A DNA stretch of 64,000 nucleotides from Nocardia brasiliensis IFM 10847 (GCF_000710915.1 NZ_BAUA01000153.1:24842-88841); one strand, 5' to 3'. Counted from the stretch's first letter, positions 26,077-35,943 are shown. Numbers and translations are program-made. The notes: a model not told the origin generated them from the sequence alone.

Positions 26077-26898
26077 GTGCGCACCGTGATCGAGGAAACC
26101 CGCGACATCTACGACCTGACCCACCGGCAGATCACGCTCACGCCGTCCGGGCAGGCCATGATGGCCTACCTCTGGCAGGACCGGGGCGGTTACGTCGGCC
26201 AGCTGAGCTGGACCACCCGCGATCAACTGCGCGAGATCGCGCACGCCGCGGGCTTGGCACCGGGGCGCACCGTGCTCGATCTGTGCTGTGGCACCGGCGG
26301 TATAGCGCGTTACCTCGCCGAGACGACCGGCGCCACGCTCACCGGTCTCGACTACTCCGCGCCCGCGATCGAGATCGCCCGCCGCGCCACCGCCTCGGTC
26401 CCGATCCGGTTCGACCACGGCGATGCCCGCGAGCTGCCTTACGCCGCCGCGACATTCGACGCGGTGGTGAGCGTGGACAGTCTGGTCATCGTGCCGGACC
26501 GCCCGCGCGTCCTCACCGAGTGCGCCAGGGTCCTGAAGCCCGGGGGCCGGCTGGCCTTCACCGACGAGGTGCTCACCGGTCCGATCCCGCGCGACCCGGC
26601 CACGTTGCGTGCCTTGACCGTCTACGGTCGCCTGTTCGCGCAGACACCGGCCGGATATCGGCGGCTGCTCGCGCACGCCGGATTCACCGACATCGAGGTT
26701 CAGGACAGCACCGAGATGTTCGTCGCGATCAACGAGCGCTGGGCCGAATCGTATCGGCGTTTCGCCGTACCGGGCCGAGAGATCCTGGGCGACAGGCTGT
26801 TCGAGGACGGGCTCGCCTTCTTCGAGACGCTCGCCGCGCAGGGGGCGGCGGGCCGGCTCGGACAGGTTCGCGTCCACGCCACGCGCCGGACCGGATAG
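26077..26898 (+). CDS. Class I SAM-dependent methyltransferase (UbiE-like)
   Basis: The 273-residue protein contains motif I TVLDLCCGTGGIARYLAE, the acidic strand-two end LTGLDYSAPAIEIA, DARELPYAAATFDAVV and the post-motif VLKPGGRLAF. These are features of UbiE/sarcosine-type C-, N- or O-methyltransferases. GTG 26077 follows TAGGAGA. It is the second class I methyltransferase in the cluster and lies four bases before the exporter genes. The acceptor cannot be deduced. Confidence 0.87.
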   Translation: MRTVIEETRDIYDLTHRQITLTPSGQAMMAYLWQDRGGYVGQLSWTTRDQLREIAHAAGLAPGRTVLDLCCGTGGIARYLAETTGATLTGLDYSAPAIEIARRATASVPIRFDHGDARELPYAAATFDAVVSVDSLVIVPDRPRVLTECARVLKPGGRLAFTDEVLTGPIPRDPATLRALTVYGRLFAQTPAGYRRLLAHAGFTDIEVQDSTEMFVAINERWAESYRRFAVPGREILGDRLFEDGLAFFETLAAQGAAGRLGQVRVHATRRTG

Positions 26899-26901
26899 TC
26901 G

Positions 26902-27660
26902 ATGACCCGCTCCCCCGGCCACGATCACCGCGCGACCACGATGCCCTCGGCCACCCCGCTCGCAGTGCTGCGCGGAGTTTCGAAGACCTTCGGCAGTGCG
27001 GACACGGCCGTGCACGCGCTGGCCGAATGTGACCTGACCATCGCGGCGGGCGAATTACTCGTCGTGCTCGGTCCTTCGGGCTCGGGCAAGACCACGCTGC
27101 TCAATGTGCTCGGCGGGATCGAGACCCCGACCACCGGCGCGATCAGCATCAACGGGCACACACTCACCGAGCTGGACGCGAAGGGCATGGCGGCGCTGCG
27201 CCGTACCACGTTGAGTTTCGTCTACCAGTTCTTCAACCTCGTGCCGACGCTCACGGCCGCCGAGAACATCGCCGTACTGGCCGAATTGACCGGCGGACCG
27301 GTCGGCGCCCGGGTACACGACGTGTTGACCCAGGTCGGCTTGGCCGACTGCGCGGATCGTTTTCCGGCACAGCTTTCGGGCGGTCAGCAGCAGCGCGTCG
27401 CGATCGCACGGGCGCTGGTGAACCGGCCCCGGCTGCTGCTGTGCGACGAACCGACGGGCGCGCTGGACCTGGACACCGGCCGCGGTGTGCTGGCGCTGCT
27501 GCAACGCCTGTGCCGCCGGGCCGACCACGCGGTCGTGCTCGTCACGCACAACCAGGCGATCGCCGCCATCGCCGACCGGGTGCTGCGCATGCGATCCGGG
27601 CGCATCGTCGCCGACCTCCACCAGGCCGCGCCGCTGCCCGCAGACGAGGTCTCCTGGTGA
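26902..27660 (+). CDS. ABC transporter ATP-binding protein (LolD/MacB-type)
   Basis: This 252-residue ATPase has the Walker A GPSGSGKTT, the Q-loop VYQFFNLVPTL, the ABC signature LSGGQQQRVAIARAL, and the Walker B region LLLCDEPTGALD. It belongs to the family that drives FtsX/MacB-type permeases. It overlaps the permease gene by four bases. With that permease it most likely exports the cluster product or a lipid-like intermediate, giving self-protection; a role in envelope lipid handling is the alternative. Confidence 0.93.
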   Translation: MTRSPGHDHRATTMPSATPLAVLRGVSKTFGSADTAVHALAECDLTIAAGELLVVLGPSGSGKTTLLNVLGGIETPTTGAISINGHTLTELDAKGMAALRRTTLSFVYQFFNLVPTLTAAENIAVLAELTGGPVGARVHDVLTQVGLADCADRFPAQLSGGQQQRVAIARALVNRPRLLLCDEPTGALDLDTGRGVLALLQRLCRRADHAVVLVTHNQAIAAIADRVLRMRSGRIVADLHQAAPLPADEVSW

Positions 27661-30014
27661 CCCGGCATCCGACGCTACGCCGGAAACTGTTGCGCGACAT
27701 GCGCGCTCAGTGGCCGCAATTCGCCGCGCAGACGATGATCATCGTGCTCGGCGTGGCGCTGTTCACCGCGTCCTACGGGGCCTACCGGAATCTGAACGCC
27801 TCCTATGACGGCACCTTCGAGACGGAACGTTTCGCCGACGTCTGGGTGAGCGGCGGAGACACGGCCGCACTCGCGGCCGGGGCGAACGCCGTGCCGGGGG
27901 TCGCGGATGCGGTCGTGCGCACGCAGGTCGATCTGCCGCTGCGGGTCGGGGCCGACAAACTGCGCGGCCGCGTCATCGGCCTGCCCGCCGACCGGCCGCC
28001 CGCGGTGAACGCCCCGACGCTGCTGTCCGGGCACTACCCGGGTGCGAACGAGGTGCTGGTCGAACACCATCTGGCCGATCACTTCGGGTTGCGCAGCGGC
28101 GCAACACTATCCGTGCTCGGGCCCGGGGGGTGGCGCGAGGTGGCCGTCGCGGGCGTAGCCTCCTCGGCCGAATACCTCTGGCCCGCGCGCAGCCGTCGCG
28201 ACATGTTCCCGCTGCCCGACAACTTCGGCGTCCTCTTCGCCGCCGAGCCGCTGGCCACCGCGCTGGCCGCCGGCGCCGCCGATCAGGTGGTGATCCGCTT
28301 GGCCGAATCGCCGGGTTCCGACGCGGTCACCCGGATTCGGGAACTGGCCGCCGCGCACGGCGCGACGGAGGTGCTCACCCGCGCGGAGCAACCGTCGAAC
28401 TGGTTGCTGCGCATGGACATCGACGCCTTCGGTCAGCTCGCCTATCTGTTTCCGCTGCTGTTCCTGAGTGTCGCCGGTCTGGTGTCCTACGTGCTGCTGC
28501 ATCGGCGGGTGCGGGCCGAGCGCCCGGTGATCGGCGTGCTGCTGGCCGGCGGTGTGTCGCGCACGACGTTGCTGTGGCACTACCTGCAGTACGGGATCGT
28601 GGCGGGACTGGCCGGCGCACTCGGCGGAATCCTGGTGGGGCTCGCCGGATCCGGCGCGTTGAGCCGGATCTACCTCCGGGCGATCGACCTGCCCGCGTCC
28701 GCGGCGGTCGTCGAGGTCGCGCCGATCACCCTGATCGGCGCACTGCTGTTCGGTGTCGCGGCGGGTGCACTCGGCGCGCTCGCCCCGGCCTTGCTCGCCT
28801 TCCGCACGCCCCCCGCGGCGGCGATGCGCGGTACCCCGCCGAGGGGTCCGGGCCGGATCAGTGTGCTGGAGCGGGTGATTCCGGTGTTGCGGCGGCTGCC
28901 GGCCCGCTGGCTGCTGGTGCTGCGCGCGATCGGGCGCAGCCCGCGGCGCACCTGGAGCACCGTGCTCGGCACCGCGCTGTCGCTGGTGGTCATGCTGACC
29001 TCGTGGACGATGCTCGACACCATGACCGAGGCGTTGGACGTGTCCTTCCATCAGGTGCAAACCGCCGACGCCCGAGTGGATTTCACCGTCGCGGCCGACC
29101 AGCGCCGACTGGCCGAACTGACCGGGGACGCGGGTGTGGCCGCCGCCGAACCGATGGTGCAGTTGCCGATCACCCTCGCCACGGACCGCGCCGCCTACCC
29201 GACCGTGTTGATCGCGCTGCCGCGCGACACCACGATGCACGGACTGCGGCCGACGCCGGGGAGCCCGGCCGTCCGGCCGGACCGCGGCCTGCTGGTCGGC
29301 AAGGGGGTCCGGCAGCTGCTGGGCGTCTCGGCCGGCGACCTCGTCGAGGTCGAAGTGCCCGGCGCGCAAGCGGTTCGCGTGCCGATCGCGGGTGTGCTCG
29401 ACGAGCCGATCGGCACCTTCGCCTACTGCACGCTAGAGCAGCTCGACGCGCTCGCGGGTGCGCCGGTGCCGATCAATTCCGCCCTGCTGCGCCTCACCCC
29501 GGACGCCGACCCCGACCAGGTCCGGCGCACACTGTCCGAGCGGCCCGGTGTCGCGGCCTACGAGGATCTAGACGAGGTGAACCGGTTGATCGACCGGTAC
29601 GCCGGATTCTTCTTCGTGTTCATCGGCGTGATGCTCGCCCTGGGCGGTTCGATGGCGTTCGCGATCATCTTCACCACCATGTCGATCAATATCGTCGAGC
29701 GACGGCGCGAGGTCGGCGTGCTGCGCGCCGGTGGGATGCCGCACGGCATGCTCGCACGCCTGATCACCGGTGAGAACCTGCTGCTGACCCTGCTCGGCAT
29801 CGGACCGGGCCTGGTGCTCGGGGTGCTCGGCGGGCACAGTTTCCTGTCCACCTACGCCAACGACCAGTTCCAGCTGGATCTGGTGGTCCGCCCCGGCACG
29901 CTCGGCGGCGCGGCGCTGGTCGTCCTGTGCGTCGCGACCGTGTCGCTGCTGCCCGGGCTGCGGGCCGTGCGCGGCCTCGACCTCGCCGCGGTCCTGCGCG
30001 AACGATCCGATTGA
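27657..30014 (+). CDS. FtsX/MacB-type ABC transporter permease
   Basis: This 785-residue membrane protein has two FtsX-like modules. One transmembrane helix near residue 25 is followed by a large extracytoplasmic domain, three helices around residues 260-380, a second helix and extracytoplasmic domain, and three final helices (for example FFFVFIGVMLALGGSMAFAI). GTG 27657 overlaps the ATPase stop. The two-module, single-chain form is usual for actinobacterial exporters of this type. It is encoded between biosynthetic genes, which supports a role in product export. Confidence 0.9.
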   Translation: MTRHPTLRRKLLRDMRAQWPQFAAQTMIIVLGVALFTASYGAYRNLNASYDGTFETERFADVWVSGGDTAALAAGANAVPGVADAVVRTQVDLPLRVGADKLRGRVIGLPADRPPAVNAPTLLSGHYPGANEVLVEHHLADHFGLRSGATLSVLGPGGWREVAVAGVASSAEYLWPARSRRDMFPLPDNFGVLFAAEPLATALAAGAADQVVIRLAESPGSDAVTRIRELAAAHGATEVLTRAEQPSNWLLRMDIDAFGQLAYLFPLLFLSVAGLVSYVLLHRRVRAERPVIGVLLAGGVSRTTLLWHYLQYGIVAGLAGALGGILVGLAGSGALSRIYLRAIDLPASAAVVEVAPITLIGALLFGVAAGALGALAPALLAFRTPPAAAMRGTPPRGPGRISVLERVIPVLRRLPARWLLVLRAIGRSPRRTWSTVLGTALSLVVMLTSWTMLDTMTEALDVSFHQVQTADARVDFTVAADQRRLAELTGDAGVAAAEPMVQLPITLATDRAAYPTVLIALPRDTTMHGLRPTPGSPAVRPDRGLLVGKGVRQLLGVSAGDLVEVEVPGAQAVRVPIAGVLDEPIGTFAYCTLEQLDALAGAPVPINSALLRLTPDADPDQVRRTLSERPGVAAYEDLDEVNRLIDRYAGFFFVFIGVMLALGGSMAFAIIFTTMSINIVERRREVGVLRAGGMPHGMLARLITGENLLLTLLGIGPGLVLGVLGGHSFLSTYANDQFQLDLVVRPGTLGGAALVVLCVATVSLLPGLRAVRGLDLAAVLRERSD

Positions 30015-30033
30015 GCCGCCAGGAGGTGCGCTG

Positions 30034-30738
30034 ATGAACCACTCCGCCTTCGTCACCGGCGGTAATCGCGGGATCGGGCTGGCCATCGCGCGTGAACTCG
30101 CGCGCGGCGGCAAGCCGGTGGCGGTCTCGATGCGCAAGGGCGCGCCGCCCGACGGATTGTTCGGCGTCCCTTGCGATGTCACCGACGAACGGCAGGTCGA
30201 CGCCGCGTTCGCGCTGATCGAACAGGAACTCGGACCTGTCGACGTGCTGGTCGCCAACGCGGGCATCACCAGAGACGTGCTGCTGGCGGCGATGACCGAG
30301 GACGAGTTCGCGTCGGTGGTGGACACCAACCTGGTCGGCGCGTTCCGGGTGATCAACCGGGCGGCGCGGACCATGATCCGGCAGCGGCGCGGCCGGATCA
30401 TCCTCGTGTCGTCGGTGACGGCGCTGCTCGGCTCGGCGGGGCAGACCAATTACGCCGCCTCCAAGGCGGGCCTGATCGGGCTGGCCCGGTCGCTGGTGCG
30501 GGAACTGGGCGCGCGCAACATCACGGTCAACGTGGTCGCACCCGGGTTCGTGGACACCGATATGACCGCGTCGCTCACCCCGCAGTGGCGCGCCGAGGTC
30601 ACCAAGAAGATACCGCTCGGCCGGATCGCCGCGGCCGCCGAGATCGCCAGGGTGGTGGCGTTTCTCGCCGGTGCGGACGCGGGCTACATCACCGGCGCGG
30701 TGATTCCGGTGGACGGCGGACTCGGCATGGGCCACTGA
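30034..30738 (+). CDS. 3-oxoacyl-ACP reductase (FabG/MabA-like SDR)
   Basis: This 234-residue SDR has the motif VTGGNRGIGLAIA, NAGITRD with the FabG-typical TRD, the catalytic Ser in LVSSVTALLG, YAASKAG, and a MabA-like ending (GRIAAAAEIARVVAFL, ITGAVIPVDGGLGMGH). It is a strong match for a ketoacyl-ACP reductase. It is probably the main ketoreductase of the pathway or shared with fatty-acid synthesis. Its last 55 bases overlap the end of the convergent LuxR-type gene on the other strand. Confidence 0.92.
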   Translation: MNHSAFVTGGNRGIGLAIARELARGGKPVAVSMRKGAPPDGLFGVPCDVTDERQVDAAFALIEQELGPVDVLVANAGITRDVLLAAMTEDEFASVVDTNLVGAFRVINRAARTMIRQRRGRIILVSSVTALLGSAGQTNYAASKAGLIGLARSLVRELGARNITVNVVAPGFVDTDMTASLTPQWRAEVTKKIPLGRIAAAAEIARVVAFLAGADAGYITGAVIPVDGGLGMGH

Positions 30739-31559
30739 CGGCCGCTGCGCAGCGCGGCGCGGCCGTCGTCGTGCCCGTTGCCCGCGGCGCCCGCCTCGAG
30801 CAGCGCGATCAAACCGGTCTCGTAGGCCACCGCGACCGCCTGCCCGCGCGTGCCGACCGCCAGCTTCTGCAGCACGTGGTGCACGTGGCTGCGCACCGTG
30901 GTCGCCGAAACCGAGAGCTGCCGGGCGATTTCGGCATTCGAGCGGCCGTGCGCGAGCAGCCCGAGCACCTCGGCCTCGCGCCGGGTCAAGCTGCCCGCCA
31001 CCTGCATATCGGAGTTACGCGCCACCGCGGGCGCGACGACGTGGTCGAGTCCGCCGACGATCTGCGGCGGCACCACGAGCCGGTTGCCGACCGCCACCAC
31101 CCGAATGGCGCACAGCAGCTCGAACGGCGAGCAGCCCGAGGACAGCAGTCCCCGTACCCCCGCACGCACCAGCTTGACCGCGCGCGCGACGTCTTCCTCC
31201 GGCATCACCATGATCACCTTCGCGGCCGCGACGAGCTCGGCCAGGCGGTGTTTTCCTTCGACGGCGCCGACGAGCAACACGACGTCGGGTGCGTGCGCCC
31301 GGACCGCTCCGAGTAAGGCGTGGCCGCCCGAAACATCGTCCACCACATCGATATCCGGCTCACGGTCGAATTGTGCGCACAGTCCTCTGCGCATCAGGGC
31401 GCTGTCCGCACAGACCACGGCACGAATGGTCGCCTGCCGGTGCGCCGCGGCGCCGGAGCCGCGGCCCTCGTTCACCGCCGGAACGGGGACGAGTGGCGCG
31501 AGTGTGCCGCGCGATTGCGGTGTGGTGTGATCCGCTGGATCGGTTCCATTGCGTGACAA
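30684..31559 (-). CDS. LuxR-type regulator with atypical receiver domain
   Basis: The 291-residue protein has a NarL/FixJ layout: a receiver-like domain at about residues 45-165 and a LuxR HTH near residues 195-255 (SLTRREAEVLGLLAHGRSNA, then SATTVRSHVHHVLQKL). In the receiver, the strand that usually carries the phosphorylated Asp reads PDVVLLVGAVEG, so the Asp is replaced, and the acidic pair is reduced to one (CADSALMRR). It may work without phosphorylation or sense a ligand. The listed start is TTG; a later GTG (VNEGRGSG) is possible. Its 3' end overlaps the FabG-like gene by 55 bases. It is the best candidate for the pathway-specific regulator. Confidence 0.8.
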   Translation of the reverse strand: MSRNGTDPADHTTPQSRGTLAPLVPVPAVNEGRGSGAAAHRQATIRAVVCADSALMRRGLCAQFDREPDIDVVDDVSGGHALLGAVRAHAPDVVLLVGAVEGKHRLAELVAAAKVIMVMPEEDVARAVKLVRAGVRGLLSSGCSPFELLCAIRVVAVGNRLVVPPQIVGGLDHVVAPAVARNSDMQVAGSLTRREAEVLGLLAHGRSNAEIARQLSVSATTVRSHVHHVLQKLAVGTRGQAVAVAYETGLIALLEAGAAGNGHDDGRAALRSGRQWPMPSPPSTGITAPVM

Positions 31560-31710
31560 GACATCTCACGCTCCCATCATTCCCAGCGAATGCTCACCAG
31601 GGTAGCACGTAAACAGTTCGACCATCGCTTTGTTCCACTGCCGATGGAATGTACAAATCAACGATTTTATCTGTGCACGTTGTCGTTTCACCGGACGCGA
31701 TAATCCATTC

Positions 31711-33897
31711 TCAACCCGGGGACCGAGCTTTTCGATCACCGTATCCTTCCCGCATCCTCGCGATGCCCGCCGCTATTTCCCGCCCGATCGTGCCGGCCGC
31801 CGCGGCCAGCGTGGTGCGATCCACGGTCCACCGCGGCAGTCGTTCCAGAAACTCCCCGACCCGCGACATGGCGGCGATCAACTCGTCCGCGTCCGCGCCG
31901 GCGGTACTCGGCGCTATCCGCATTTGCAGCGTAATTGCCCCGCACCGCCGCATGATCAAACGCGCGATCACCGCCTCGGCGTAGTTCTGGACCGACGGGC
32001 GGGGCCGCGCGCCGATCGCCCGCGGGGACAGCACCAGCCTGCCGAGCAGGCCGACCCGGCGATAGCCCGCGAACAGCGGGGCGCGCGCGGCACGTCGCAG
32101 CATCTCCTCCATGGCCGCGGCAACCTGCGCCGCGCGATGCCGGTCCGGTTCGGCCGCCACGATCGCCGCACGGGCCAGGCCGGCCGCCAGATCGTTGCGA
32201 TAGTGCGTGCGCAGCCACTGCGCGGTGTCCGGCGCGGCCTGCGACAACTGCTCGAACACCGCCGCCGACAGCAACGTCGCGCCGATGGGGATCAGCGCGT
32301 CGCTCAGCGCCTTCGACAGGGCGACCAGATCCGGCCGGAACCCGCGACCGGTACAGGTCAAGAAATGGTCGATATCGCAGCGCCAGAAACCGCTGAATAT
32401 CTCGTCGACCCCCACCAGGAAACCGGCGCTCGCGCGGTGCCGCTCGATCTCGTCGAGCACGCCGGGCGATATCTCGAGGCAATCGTAACCCTGCACGAGT
32501 TCCAGCCAGACCAGCGCGAGATCGTCACGGCGCAGCGCCTGTCGCAGGGCGGCAATGTCCTCGGGATCCACCTCGAGCACGTCGACCGGATAGGGGCTGA
32601 AAGCATTCCGGTCGCGGTCGCGGAAGAACGAACTGGTCCGGCTCAACGCCAGCGAGAGCGGACCCTTCCCGGAATAGTTGCCGCGCAACGTGAGTACCGC
32701 CGTCCGGCCGGGCCGGCAGCACAGCGCGGTGAGCACCGCGTTGTCGACGGCACTCTGCCCGCTCACCGCGGGCAACAGGAACGGCAGCCCGGTCAGGCGC
32801 GCGAGTTCGCTTTCCAGGCGCGAGGTTTCGTCACCGGTGCCCGCCGTACGGATCATCTCGACCGACTGCACGTTGTGTCCGCGGAACGCGGGACCGGTGC
32901 CGGACGCCAGATCCGTATAGGCGCGCGTGCCCCGCCGATAGGTGACGCCCTCGGCCCGGTCGAAGGTGACGTTGATCGCCGCGAGATCGATCGCCCTGGT
33001 CTGCCAGGTGTTGGCGTGCATGCGCAGGCGGGCGCTGCGGGTCGCGTCGCTGTGCCGCATGCGCTCGATCGCCGCGCGTTCCCGGCGGCCGATCGGCCGC
33101 CAGCCGAGCACGGTGTCGCACAGCATCCGCATGGCGAGCCCATTGCCGCCGAAGGTCGACACGTGCGCGATGCTGTCCATGGTGTTGTTCCACAGCGCGA
33201 ACATGTCTCTGGTGAACGAGACCGTGCCACAGGGCATCTCGTTGCCGACACAGACCTCGCCCAGAAAGGCGAGGTCGGCACAGGTCGCGGCGGCGCGCCA
33301 GCGGGAAAGCGCGTCCTCGGCGCCGAGCAGGCCCCAGGCGACCGGGCGTCCTTTCACACGCTCCGCCGCCAGTGTGCCGCGCAGCGCCGCCGCCTCGTCG
33401 GCCGAAAGGCCGTCGAGGACCACCACATACGAATCCCACCCGGTGGCGAGCAGGCCCGAGAACTCCTCGGCGGAGCCCACGATCCGCATGCCGTCGGCGA
33501 CGAGCGCACGCAGTCCGGGAACCGAATGCCCGAAGGCGTGGTACGCGGTCCCGGTCGGATCAAGCACGAGAATGCGGCAGTGCCCCGCGGCGGCGTGGCG
33601 ATTGTGCCGATTGCGCAGGTATTTCGTCACGGTGCCGAGCGCCTCGACACCGGAATTCACGAACACCGAATGCCATGCGACGCCGGTGGTATCGCCGCTG
33701 CTGAGCAAGCGATGCAACAGATAGGCCGCGACGACGCCCTCCGGCGGCACATAGGTGCTCGCCAGCACCATGTTCGGCGAGCGCGCGGCAACCCGTTCGG
33801 CCACTATTTCGCGGACCCGATCGGATGCGCCGGGAAATACGCCCGGAATGTGTCGCGGCGATCCTCGGGAGCCTTCCGGAGCTACGCCAGTGGACAT
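31711..33897 (-). CDS. Double-domain class III aminotransferase, first domain degenerate
   Basis: This 728-residue protein looks like two class III aminotransferase domains in tandem. The second half has cofactor Asp498 (VGVDEIFSGFWR), PLP Lys529 (PDLVALSKALSDALIP) and a THYRNDLAAGLA segment. The first half keeps the shape of the fold (FVNSGVEALGTVTKYL, AYHAFGHSVPGL, VSTFGGNGLAMRML), but the lysine position reads AFLGEVCVGNEMPCG, giving Glu214. The first domain should therefore be unable to form the PLP Schiff base. A normal family member has about 430-460 residues in one domain. ATG 33897 follows AAGGAG; a longer frame to 33960 is less likely. It borders the cluster and may aminate the product. 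Confidence 0.8.
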   Translation of the reverse strand: MSTGVAPEGSRGSPRHIPGVFPGASDRVREIVAERVAARSPNMVLASTYVPPEGVVAAYLLHRLLSSGDTTGVAWHSVFVNSGVEALGTVTKYLRNRHNRHAAAGHCRILVLDPTGTAYHAFGHSVPGLRALVADGMRIVGSAEEFSGLLATGWDSYVVVLDGLSADEAAALRGTLAAERVKGRPVAWGLLGAEDALSRWRAAATCADLAFLGEVCVGNEMPCGTVSFTRDMFALWNNTMDSIAHVSTFGGNGLAMRMLCDTVLGWRPIGRRERAAIERMRHSDATRSARLRMHANTWQTRAIDLAAINVTFDRAEGVTYRRGTRAYTDLASGTGPAFRGHNVQSVEMIRTAGTGDETSRLESELARLTGLPFLLPAVSGQSAVDNAVLTALCCRPGRTAVLTLRGNYSGKGPLSLALSRTSSFFRDRDRNAFSPYPVDVLEVDPEDIAALRQALRRDDLALVWLELVQGYDCLEISPGVLDEIERHRASAGFLVGVDEIFSGFWRCDIDHFLTCTGRGFRPDLVALSKALSDALIPIGATLLSAAVFEQLSQAAPDTAQWLRTHYRNDLAAGLARAAIVAAEPDRHRAAQVAAAMEEMLRRAARAPLFAGYRRVGLLGRLVLSPRAIGARPRPSVQNYAEAVIARLIMRRCGAITLQMRIAPSTAGADADELIAAMSRVGEFLERLPRWTVDRTTLAAAAGTIGREIAAGIARMREGYGDRKARSPG

Positions 33898-34158
33898 TGC
33901 CACGCTCCTTGCTGAACTCATCCGAGATGCGGCGGTACTTCGCTCGATCCGCCCGTCCACTTATCGTGGACATGATCAATTGGTGTCAGAATAGCCGCGG
34001 TGAATCGGGTCATCATCGGACGAATGATGAGCCGGATATCAACACTTGTCGGATAGGCCCGCGATACTGGTACGATCGCGTACCCCGCACTGTGCCAATA
34101 GTTTCGGCAGCCGCGCGGAATTCGCGTCCGGGGCGCGGAAACGCGGCCCGGCGCGAGT

Positions 34159-35943
34159 TCACCCGACGGTGACGACGCGACTGTGCCAGCCGGTCGAGCC
34201 GTCGGGGAACGGCGGTGCGCGATGGTCGGTCTGGGTGATCCCGGCGCGGTCGGTCGCGCGCACGCGCAAGGTGTGCGTGCCGGGTTCGGCGCGCCAGCGC
34301 CAGGTCCACTGCCGCCAGGTGTCGAGGGAGTATTCCGCGGCCAGCGTGGCCGGTTGCCACGGCTGATCGTCGACCTGCACCTCGACCGCGTCGATGCCGC
34401 GGTGCTGGGCCCAGGCGACACCGGCGACCACGACCTCCCCGGCGGGCACGGTCGCGAAGGAGGCAGGGACGTCGATCCGGGACGCGGTCTTGATGGGCGC
34501 CTGTGCGGCCCAGTCCCGTTCGGTCCAGTACGCCTCGGCGCGGTCGAACCGGGTGAGCTCGAGGTCGATCACCCATTTGGTGGCAGAGACGTAGCCGTAG
34601 AGACCGGGCACGATCAGCCGGGCCGGATAGCCGTGCGCGATGGGCAGCGGCGCGCCGTTCATGCCCACCGCGAGCAAGGCGTCCCGGCCGTCCAGGACCG
34701 CCGAAACCGGTGTGCCCGCGGTGAATCCGTCGACGCTGCGGGACAGCAGCATATCGGCCTCGGGACGCACGCCCACCTCGGCCAGCAATTCGGCCAAGGG
34801 GTATCCGGTCCAGACGGCCGTGCCCGCCAGCTCGCCGCCGACCTCGTTGGAGACACACGTCAGGGTGATCATGCGCTGCACCGCGTTTCGCCGCCGCAAT
34901 GCGTCGAAATCCCATTCCCGGGGCCGTTCCACCAACCCGTGCACCCGTAGCCGCCACTCAGCACTGGTCAGCGCAGGCAGCTGCAAAGCCGTGTCGACCC
35001 GATAGAACCGATCGTTGGGCGTCACGAACTCGGTGAGCCCCGAAACTCGCGGCGCCACCTCGAGACTGGGCGCTGCCACCGCCTGCGCACGCGGCACCAC
35101 GAACTTCGCCCGATCCGCCACCACATCCCGCAACCGCGCCCCGATCCACTGCCCCGCCACCCCGGCCCCGACCGCAACCGCTCCCACCCCCGCCGCAAGC
35201 GCGAGAAACCGCCGTCGCGAGGGGCGCTGCGACGGCGCACCCCGCCCAGCACTTCCGCTTTCGGCTGATGCCACCCCCTGCGGCCGCAGAGCGCCTACCG
35301 ACCGCGTGCGTGCCCGCCACCACGAAGGGCGTGCGGACCGCGAGCCGTCGCCTGGAACCTGCACGGCCCCAGCGCTTTGCCGATCGGGCGTGCCCATTGC
35401 GCCGTAGGACCGGGCGGTTGCCGGACGGCCATCTGCTCCAGCAGTTTTCGTCGCCGACGCCGCATTCGAAGCCCGCGCGGCTCGCGTGAGCAGGGGCAGG
35501 GCCAAGACCCCTGCCGCGACGCCGATTATGGTCGGCAGGGCGAACAGCGGTGTGGCGGTGGGGCGTTGCAGGGCTGCGCCGAGGACTACCGCGCCGAGCA
35601 GTACCAGCAGCGCGGTGCCGAAGGGGCGTTTGCGCTCCAGTACGCCGAGGAGCGCGGCGAAGAGCAGCATCACCGCCGCCATCGAGACGAACAGGGCGAG
35701 TTTGTCGTTGCTGCCGAAACGGCGAATCGCGGCGTCCTTCAACGCGTGCGGGGTGTGGTCGACCACCGCCGCGCCCATCGCATAGAAGGGCGAGGCGGCC
35801 GGATCGAACACCGCGGCGACGAGATGGCCGACCCCGAGCACGGTCAGCGCCGCGAGCACCCCGGCCAGCGCGGCCGCAAGGATGCCGCGCTCGGGCCGCT
35901 CGGTGACCGCATTCGGATATGGCGGTGCCACACTCTGTTTCAT
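34159..35943 (-). CDS. Membrane-anchored molybdopterin-dependent oxidoreductase (sulfite oxidase fold)
   Basis: The 594-residue protein starts with four to five transmembrane helices (residues 15-155), then a linker with a Tat-like SRRRFLALAAG followed by a hydrophobic stretch. The Mo-cofactor domain comes next; the Mo-ligand Cys is in TLTCVSNEVGGELAG. A C-terminal immunoglobulin-like dimerisation domain completes it (DQPWQPATLAAE, WTWRWRAEPGTHTLRVRATD). It resembles YedY/MsrP and sulfite oxidases, which act outside the membrane on sulfur compounds or oxidised methionine. ATG 35943 has AAGGGAG upstream. It lies next to rskA-sigK in an arrangement known for SigK-linked loci. Confidence 0.88.
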   Translation of the reverse strand: MKQSVAPPYPNAVTERPERGILAAALAGVLAALTVLGVGHLVAAVFDPAASPFYAMGAAVVDHTPHALKDAAIRRFGSNDKLALFVSMAAVMLLFAALLGVLERKRPFGTALLVLLGAVVLGAALQRPTATPLFALPTIIGVAAGVLALPLLTRAARASNAASATKTAGADGRPATARSYGAMGTPDRQSAGAVQVPGDGSRSARPSWWRARTRSVGALRPQGVASAESGSAGRGAPSQRPSRRRFLALAAGVGAVAVGAGVAGQWIGARLRDVVADRAKFVVPRAQAVAAPSLEVAPRVSGLTEFVTPNDRFYRVDTALQLPALTSAEWRLRVHGLVERPREWDFDALRRRNAVQRMITLTCVSNEVGGELAGTAVWTGYPLAELLAEVGVRPEADMLLSRSVDGFTAGTPVSAVLDGRDALLAVGMNGAPLPIAHGYPARLIVPGLYGYVSATKWVIDLELTRFDRAEAYWTERDWAAQAPIKTASRIDVPASFATVPAGEVVVAGVAWAQHRGIDAVEVQVDDQPWQPATLAAEYSLDTWRQWTWRWRAEPGTHTLRVRATDRAGITQTDHRAPPFPDGSTGWHSRVVTVG

